A DNA stretch of 64,000 bases. Origin: Protoeuglena noctilucae. Taxonomy: Eukaryota; Chlorophyta; Pedinophyceae; Marsupiomonadales; Marsupiomonadaceae. Position 1 is the stretch's first letter, and every line of letters begins with the position of its first letter. Where the stretch lies: positions 654,598-718,597 of the forward strand of contig OY253688.1 of NCBI GenBank assembly GCA_958009085.1. The letters run 5' to 3'. Made by a program: the position numbers and the translations under genes. Of this stretch, positions 57,994 through 64,000 are shown piece by piece. The notes beneath the pieces are model-generated. The model was not told the DNA's origin. It made no database searches and saw only the letters and a list, made by a program, of their open reading frames with translations.

Positions 57994-58665
57994 CTTGCGC
58001 GACGCCGGACAGCCGGCGCCCTGGTCCGCGAAGGGCGAGAGGCGCTGACGTCCGTCGTCCCAGCGGAAGGCGGGGAGGGCGCTGGGCGGCAATCGTGCGC
58101 TTTCCCGGGAACAGGCTAGAGTTTCCGCGCGATGAGGACGCCGGTGACGTGCCAGTCATCAATTCTGACACGATGTTTTCCACCCCGTGCAGCCGCTGGG
58201 CTCCCTTTGCACCGACTTGCCATCATTGCCACGCAGAGGCCACCGGAGCAAGGACGGATGCGCAGCTGGTACCGCCGAGGGCTTGGGATTGGGGTTCTGG
58301 CATCGCCCAGACCCAGTGCTGCGCTGCCTGCTCGCATGGACATTCAAAACTACTTCCGAACGCATCTATCGGTCTCTCTAAGACGGTAAAGGACCCAGCT
58401 AGGGGCAGAAATGGACGAAAACCAAGCTGGGGGTGTGGAGCTGCGAGATGCGCCCTTGCCTGGTGGCGATGGTGCTCAGTGGGAGGGAGCTATGGGAGCG
58501 AGGCGCCGCCACGACACTGCATCATGTCATAGTACGGCGTCGATGGGACAGGGGCCGCGTCCACATGCTGTGGCGCGGTGCGGGGCAAATCAATCCAGGG
58601 CATGCATGGCAGGCGGGCAATGGGCGTCACTGGGTCGAATGGGTCAAGGCGTCGCGATACACGTG
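57994..58665. other. intergenic, no gene seen
   Basis: About 670 nt between the starts and stops of two minus-strand genes. No motif was recognised on either strand. Confidence 0.35.
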
Positions 58666-59549
58666 TCATTGCATCACCGTCTGCCACGGCGCTGGCGGCG
58701 GGACGCGACGAACGGACTGGCTCGGCCCCTCCCCGTCCGCATCCCCCGCCACGCCTTCGCTGGCCCGCTTCTGCGTTCAGTGGGGGTCGCTCGCGAATGT
58801 CAGCAAGCAAGCAGTCCAGGGGGACGTGCAAAAGGGCCGCATCGTCCCCCGTACGGGGTCCGAGGGCAGCGCAGCATGCTGCGCCGTGCTGGGGCCAGGG
58901 AGGAGGCTCAGGAGCGCAGGGTGCCGCTGCCGTGCACAGGACGATGCCACGTGGCCGCCGCAGTGCTGCTCGCCTGGGACATGCGCCGCTGCATGCCGGG
59001 CGGGTTGGGGAAGACGCGTCGCGACACCCGGCAAATGGTGTGGTAGTTATCGAAGAAGACGCGGCACTGGCAGGTCTGGTCGCACACGTGGTACGTGCCT
59101 GCAGGTGCGGGCGGCAGGGCGACGCGGTTGGGGCGCCCAGCAGCGCGAGGGGGCTCCAGAAGCACGGAGCCAACCATCGGTCGCTGGGGGCCCCCCACGT
59201 GCGGCTCCCGCGTCGCCATCGCGTCTCTCGAGCTGATTTTGAACAAGACCGCGCCCGGGCTCGCGAGGCGGCAGGAAAGCGAGCGACCGGCCGAGGAAGC
59301 GCGGGAAGGTCGGTCTTTGAACCCTGGGCCAGGCCGCAGCGCGGTGCGCTCTTTCCGCTACTCTCGGCGCTTCCGAGCAGCCATGCGAACCAGCCGGGAC
59401 CCGACCCGGCGCGCTAGGGGCGGCAGCTGCGCACCTGCCGTCCGGCACAGATACAGGTTCCCCGCCACGTTCTCCACGCAGCAAGTTTTGCTGCAGACGT
59501 GCTCGCTAGCGAAGGCCCCGCGGGGAGCGGCGGGCTCGTCCACCTCCAT
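58666..59549 (-). CDS. Cys/His-rich putative zinc-binding protein (about 114 aa)
   Basis: Three exons: 59435-59549, 58974-59098 and 58666-58770 (345 nt, in frame). The core has the pattern HVCSKTCC, NLYLCRTAG, TYHVCDQTCQC, then DNYHTICRVSRRVF. That is nine Cys and several His in about 55 residues, arranged as CxxxC pairs expected to bind one or two zinc ions. The start MEVDEPAAP was chosen over an in-frame ATG at 59666. Intron 2 has a GC donor (58973). The last exon (KRASEGVAGDADG...) is assigned only by phase and an AG acceptor, so it is less certain. I do not recognise the family. Confidence 0.55.
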
Positions 59550-59825
59550 CGCAGGCTGCTGGGGAGGCTCTAAATTGGGCGGCTGCACACGGTTCCTAAG
59601 AAGCTGAGCAGCAAGTTTTGTAGGGCCCGGGGAGGCGTGGCCACTGGAAGAGCGTCCCGGTCGCACTGGCGGGGTGGGGATGGCCCTCGCCAGTGCGTCG
59701 CCCCCCAGGCTCCCCCTTCGCGGCCAACTGACCGTGCGCGGGACACTCCGTCCCCATTTTCAAACGCTGGCCGAAGCCGCGCCGCAGCCGCGCCGCAGCA
59801 CGCGGTCCCAGCCCCTCCCCGCGCC

Positions 59826-62800
59826 TCAGTTGTGGATGCCGAGCCGCTGCAGGTCTTGGTCGATGTGGGCCTCCCCCGCCCCGGGCCGGTGGTCCTCCGG
59901 CTTCATGGCGGGGAACAGCAGCACCTCCTTGATGTTCTGGGGAAGCGAGAACGCGAGGATGGCGCTCGCGGACGGTGGCAGCCCATCGTGACGAGCAGCA
60001 ACGTATTCACCACCCAAGACAGCAGCGCTGGCATGCTTGGCGTCTTCTGCCACGCACGAACCCCGCCCCCACTCGCCTGGGTGTCGGTGAGGAGCATGCA
60101 CATGCGGTCGATGCCCAGCCCCCACCCCCCCGTGGGCGGCAGGCCGTACTCGAGCGCCGTGCAGAAGTTCTCGTCGATGAACATGGCCTCGTCGTCGCCC
60201 TCCGCCTTGGCCAGCGCCTGCTGGGCGAACAGGTCCCGCTGCTTGAGGGGGTCGTTCAACTCTGCAAGTGGGGGGCGAGGGGGGGCGCGTGTCGTGGCAG
60301 GCGCTCCAGCGGGAGCGAGGATGGAAGCCCAATCCATGCGCGATAGCCACTTTACACCGCTCACCCGTGTACGCGTTGCACATCTCCTTCTTGTTGATGA
60401 AGAGCTCGAAGCGCTCCGTCTGCCCCGGCCGCGACCGGTGGTACTTGGCGAGGGGTGACATGATCTGGGGGTGGTCGCAGATGAACGTGGGGTTGACGCA
60501 CTGGGACTCGAGGTACTCGGCCACCAGGGTGTCGAGGAGGCGGGCCGTGGTGCGGGGGGTTGGGCAGTCGAGGCCACGGCTTGACACCTGCGGGAAGGGA
60601 GGGAGGGGGCCAACGGGTCGGAGACGGGGCGGCGAGGGGAGCGCGGAAAGGGGGGCATACGCAAAGAGTGCGGGACGCGCCACAGTGGCAGGGCCACGCG
60701 GCGCAACACCACGACCAGGCGATGGCTATGACCTATGCACAACCGCCACCCCCCACTGCTCACCTCCCTGTCGAGGAACGCCCTGCACTCGTCTCCGTCG
60801 AAGTCCTTGGGGATAACGATGTTCAGCGCCTGCTCGAGCCCCTCCACCATGGAGATGCGCCGCCAGGGGGGCGAGAAGTCGATCTCAATGGGGTCCGCGT
60901 CTGGCCCGTTGGCGTGGTACTGGATCTTGTAGCTCCCCTTGATCTCCCGCACCATCTCCGACAGCATGTGCTCCGTCAGGTCCATCAGGTCGTGGTAATC
61001 GGCATAGGCCATGTAGAACTCACACGTCGTGAACTCGGGGTTGTGCGTCAGGTCGATGCCCTCGTTGCGGAACTGCTTGCCGATCTCGTACACCCTGCGA
61101 GCGATACGACGGGCAGCGTGTATCACCCAGGCCCTCCCCCAGCGGTGCATCGACAGGTCCGCGCCCGTGCGCCCTGCCCCCCCTCGCGCCCCTCGCCTCT
61201 CGAGCCCCCCCACAACGAGCATCTTGAGGTAGAGCTCGGGCGCGATGCGCATAAACAGCTTCATCTTGAGGTCGTTGTGGTAGGTCACGAACGGGCGCGC
61301 GGCCGCCCCCCCCGGGATCATGTTCATCATGGGCGTCTCCACCTCCAGGAAGTCGCGGTCGTCGAGGTAGCGGCGCACGAAGCGGGTGATGCGGGAGCGA
61401 GTCTGGAAGATCTGGCGCACGGGCGTGTTGACCATCAGGTCCAGGTATCGCTGGCGGTACCGCGTCTCTTGGTCCGTCAGGCCCACGAACTTGGCGGGGG
61501 GCATGTGCAGGCAGGGGGACTGAGGGAGAAGAGAAATGACGCGATCAGACCCAAGGCGAGAGCAGTCGACCCCTGTGACCCTGCTGCAGCCGCATCGCGT
61601 CCCTCACCAGCACCACCATCGACGTGGGGAACACGGACAGCTCGCCCTTCTTGGTCTTGCCGGGGAAGCCACGGATGCCGACGATGTCCCCGCGGTGCAC
61701 GGACGCGTGCTGCGGGCAGCGACGCGCGGGCTGGCAGTCATATAGAACGCGTCATGGCAGGTGCGGGGGTGACCTGCCAGCGCGCACAGCCCCGTGCCCG
61801 CCCCTCACCAGCGCCCGGAACCCCTCCTCGTCGAGGCCCTCCGCCGTCTGCAGGCTGGCCATGACCTGCGCGTGGGGAGGAGCTGCCGGTCACGCTGCGC
61901 ATATTACAGCAGCCCAGAGTCACCGCCGCTGACGGGGCTGGTGAACCGGGTCGGCATGTCCCCCGGTACGTAAGCCCCGCGCGGGTGGTGCGCCCCTCGC
62001 GGCACTGAATGCCGGGTCAGCCGCGCCCGTGGGCACCAGCCATAGCTCTAGGCGCTCAACGGAGGGGGGCGGCGGTGGAGGGCACGCCGCCCACCCCTTG
62101 GGGCGCCTCGCTGGTGGAGTCGAGCGGGAAGTGGCAAGCGAGGCAGGAGTCGTAAGCGTGTGCTGCCCCCGCCAGGGTAACAACCTACCCCGCACTCGCC
62201 TGGATCTTGACCCCGTCGGCCTTGAGGTCGTAGAAGACGAGCTTGGCCCCCGAGGAGCGCTTCAGCATCACGCGTCCCGCCACCGACAGCGGCACTTCCG
62301 TCAGCTGCAAGGGCGACGGCGTAGCAGGCGTGGGAGGGCAGCACAGCTGGCGGGGCTGGCAGTGGGTGGCGGTGGCTGTGCCGCCGCGGGGCGCCTCGCC
62401 TGCGCGCCAGCCTCCAGATCTGAGTACTTGGCCACGATCTCTGGCAGCCGCGTGTCCACGTGGAACTTGTGCGGGTAGGGGTTGTCGCCCGCCGCCTTGC
62501 GCGCCACCACCGCCCGGCAGCGGTTCTCGAAGTACGCCGTCGGGTCCAGCTCCTCCTCCGCCACCTCCGCGTCGGCCTTCTTTGACGCGGGAGGGGCCGC
62601 CTGCGGGGGCCGGGCCAGGGGCCAAGCGCAGGATCGCACACCACGCCCGTCGGCATCGGGTCTGCACGCCCCTGGAGCCGACCTGGACCGGCGCCCCCCG
62701 CACCTCGGCCTGCTTCGCCTTCTTCTCCGCACGCTCCTTCGCGACGCGAGCCGCCTTCTGCCGCTTCTTGAACTCGCTGCGGGGGCGGTGGGGTCGCGGG

Positions 62801-63116
62801 TCGGGCGCCGCGCCCGCTGGGGATCCTGCGCCCCGCGGATCGCCCAGCCGGGGCGCCCGCAGCCCCGGAGGCGCGCTGTCCCATCCGTGATCGCACGGCC
62901 TCGCGCGGGGTCCGGGGGATCGCGACGGAGGCCGCATCCGGGCCCCCCGCGAGGGGCGCGGCGGCTAGCCGGATTGGGGCGGCGCGTGGAATCCCCGGGC
63001 AGCGCGCCCCCGCGTCCCTAGGACAGGGCCCCTCCCCACCTCTTCGACATCGGGTTCCCGTCCTCATCCCGGAGGTCCTCGGACCAGTTCTCGGGGAGAG
63101 CGTACTCGGCGCTCAT
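59826..63116 (-). CDS. KARS1: lysyl-tRNA synthetase, class II (595 aa)
   Basis: Eleven exons: 63040-63116, 62704-62776, 62400-62600, 62200-62304, 61809-61865, 61608-61709, 61197-61519, 60764-61094, 60365-60587, 60077-60261 and 59826-59936. Their sum is 1788 nt. A Lys/Ala-rich N-terminal helix ([20 protein letters not shown]), typical of eukaryotic cytosolic enzymes and binding tRNA, precedes the OB-fold anticodon-binding domain (NPYPHKFHV...[13 protein letters not shown]). The class II core has motif 2 ([14 protein letters not shown]), [20 protein letters not shown], and motif 3 ([10 protein letters not shown]). It charges tRNA-Lys with lysine. Four of ten introns have GC donors (62399, 62199, 61196, 60076). 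It is divergent from a tRNA-Lys(UUU) gene ~290 nt away. Confidence 0.95.
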
Positions 63117-63363
63117 GGCTGCGGACGCACGTCTCCCGAGCTGGCGTCTGACGCCGAGAATGAACGCTCCGCCGCAAGGGGGGCGCGAGGCGGAGGTGCT
63201 GTGCGATCCGGGAGTGCGAAGGGACGTCGCTGCCGCACCGCAGAGTCTCAAACGCGGCGGGGTGACACGTTTTAACGAGAAGAGGCCGCAGACCGGTCGG
63301 AAGGGGCGTCAGGGCCCTCAGGCGCTCAACTGGCGACCGCGAGGTTTGCCCTGGCTTGTCTGG

Positions 63364-63381
63364 TTTATATATCATAATTTT
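63364..63381. promoter_or_regulatory. TATA-like AT-rich tract between LysRS and tRNA-Lys
   Basis: tttatatatcataatttt is an isolated AT-rich element in GC-rich surroundings. It ends 27 nt upstream of the tRNA, a spacing suited to a TBP-binding element for Pol III. It could equally serve the divergent synthetase gene. Assignment by position only. Confidence 0.4.
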
Positions 63382-63407
63382 CCCTAGTTGCTGTCCTTGG
63401 AAGCCGC

Positions 63408-63480
63408 GCCCTTCTAGCTCAGTTGGCCAGAGCGCGCGGCTTTTAACCGCGTGGTCAGGGGTTCGAATCCTCTGAAGGGC
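63408..63480 (+). tRNA. tRNA-Lys (anticodon UUU)
   Basis: 73 nt, no intron. The acceptor stem gcccttc pairs perfectly with gaagggc. The D arm is gctc...gagc. The anticodon stem cgcgg/ccgcg closes the seven-base loop cttttaa, giving anticodon TTT. The T arm aggg(g)ttcgaatcctct carries the invariant ttcgaat. Internal A and B boxes (tagctcagttgg and ggttcgaatcc) are intact. CCA is not encoded. Confidence 0.96.
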
Positions 63481-63511
63481 AGGCACGCGAGCTCGCATTC
63501 GGAGCCGTCCC

Positions 63512-63515
63512 TTTT
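63512..63515 (+). terminator. Pol III T-run after tRNA-Lys
   Basis: First run of four T downstream of the tRNA (31 nt after its end), the minimal Pol III termination signal. No stronger T-run intervenes. Confidence 0.5.
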
Positions 63516-63718
63516 GGCGCCCCTGTTGCGCGAGCCTAGCTCGTGCGGCGAGGATCCTGGGGGGACTCACGGAAGGCCGGGGGGACTCGGACGCGCGATG
63601 GCGCGATCCGCCGGCCGCCTCCTCGTGGCGCCCTCTGGACACCGCGCCTTTATGGCCGGTGACGAAGAGCCGGTTCACAAAAAATGGCGCGGTGGCGCGC
63701 AGTGCGGTGGTTCGGCGG

Positions 63719-64000
63719 TTAGGGTCAGGGTTTTAGGGTAGGGTTAGGTAGGTAGGATAGGGTAGGATTAGGGGTAGTTTTTTGGGTTAGGTCAGGGTAG
63801 GTAGGGTTAGGGTTTGGGGTTAGGGTAGGGTTAGGGTTAGGGTTAGGGTTAGGGTTAGGGGTTAGGGTTAGGGTTAGGGTTAGGGTTAGGGTTAGGGTTA
63901 GGGTTAGGGTTAGGGTTAGGGTTAGGGTTAGGGTTAGGGTTAGGGTTAGGGTTAGGGTTAGGGTTAGGGTTAGGGTTAGGGTTAGGGTTAGGGTTAGGGT
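63719..64000 (+). repeat. telomere: degenerate then perfect (TTAGGG)n
   Basis: About 63719-63825 holds imperfect variants (tcaggg, ttttaggg, tagg, ggggtta). From about 63826 to the window end it is essentially perfect ttaggg with one extra-G unit near 63860. The G-rich strand runs 5' to 3' toward the right edge, as expected at the right end of a chromosome. The degenerate proximal and clean distal pattern is typical of true ends. Confidence 0.97.

Noticed and set aside
60560-61864. 434-codon plus-strand open frame over LysRS
   Set aside because: Pure antisense shadow of the strongly conserved LysRS exons and introns.
1-64000. Bacterial features, CRISPR arrays, insertion sequences, operons
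   Set aside because: The window is eukaryotic with spliced genes and a telomere. The only direct repeats are splice-edge duplications, simple repeats and telomere.

Overview
This is the right-hand end of a nuclear chromosome (or scaffold) from a GC-rich, intron-dense eukaryote. The last ~280 bases are TTAGGG telomere repeats reading outward. Every confidently identified protein gene is eukaryotic. An axonemal SHIPPO/PGP-repeat protein and a roadblock dynein light chain point to a flagellated protist. One gene with a transit-peptide-like N-terminus and a weak resemblance to cyanobacterial/plastid DUF3110 proteins hints at an alga. I cannot name the lineage. TTAGGG argues against a plant-type TTTAGGG telomere but fits many protists and animals.

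Layout. 1-734: 3' end of an unrecognised gene. 1441-3173 (-): F-box/ankyrin gene with a probable frameshift. 3752-6460 (-): two tandem secreted EF-hand-like paralogues. 7264-18415 (+): three tandem paralogous Ser/Thr kinases. 20512-21557 (+): putatively myristoylated ankyrin protein. 21924-25536 (-): 12-repeat SHIPPO protein. 26925-28923 (+): argininosuccinate synthase, cut by a 200-N gap. 29124-34099 (-): NRAMP metal transporter running into the same gap. 35306-37759 (+): class I histone deacetylase. 38344-42393 (-): DUF3110-like protein. 43624-50901 (+): 19-exon, 1136-residue coiled-coil protein. 51439-54831 (-): asparagine synthetase. 55202-55999 (-): roadblock dynein light chain. 57157-57993 (-): small mitochondrial inner-membrane-like protein. 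58666-59549 (-): Cys-rich putative zinc protein. 59826-63116 (-): lysyl-tRNA synthetase. 63408-63480 (+): tRNA-Lys(UUU). 63719-64000: telomere.

Gene models were built by hand from frame continuity, splice consensus and phase. For most multi-exon genes the exon lengths sum exactly to a multiple of three. About 114 splice donors were placed.

The most notable signals concern introns rather than any operon-like system. (1) About 18 of the 114 donors are GC rather than GT, nearly all AG|GCGAG. (2) At least 17 introns contain an 'echo': a diverged or perfect copy of the neighbouring exon edge together with its splice site, usually 40-130 bases away and sometimes in three tandem copies. This looks like intron growth or birth by tandem duplication across splice junctions. 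(3) Introns are G-rich at the 5' end and C-rich at the 3' end. (4) The three kinase paralogues share an exact 306-nt coding block that carries zero, one or two introns depending on the copy. Together these suggest a genome with very active intron turnover.
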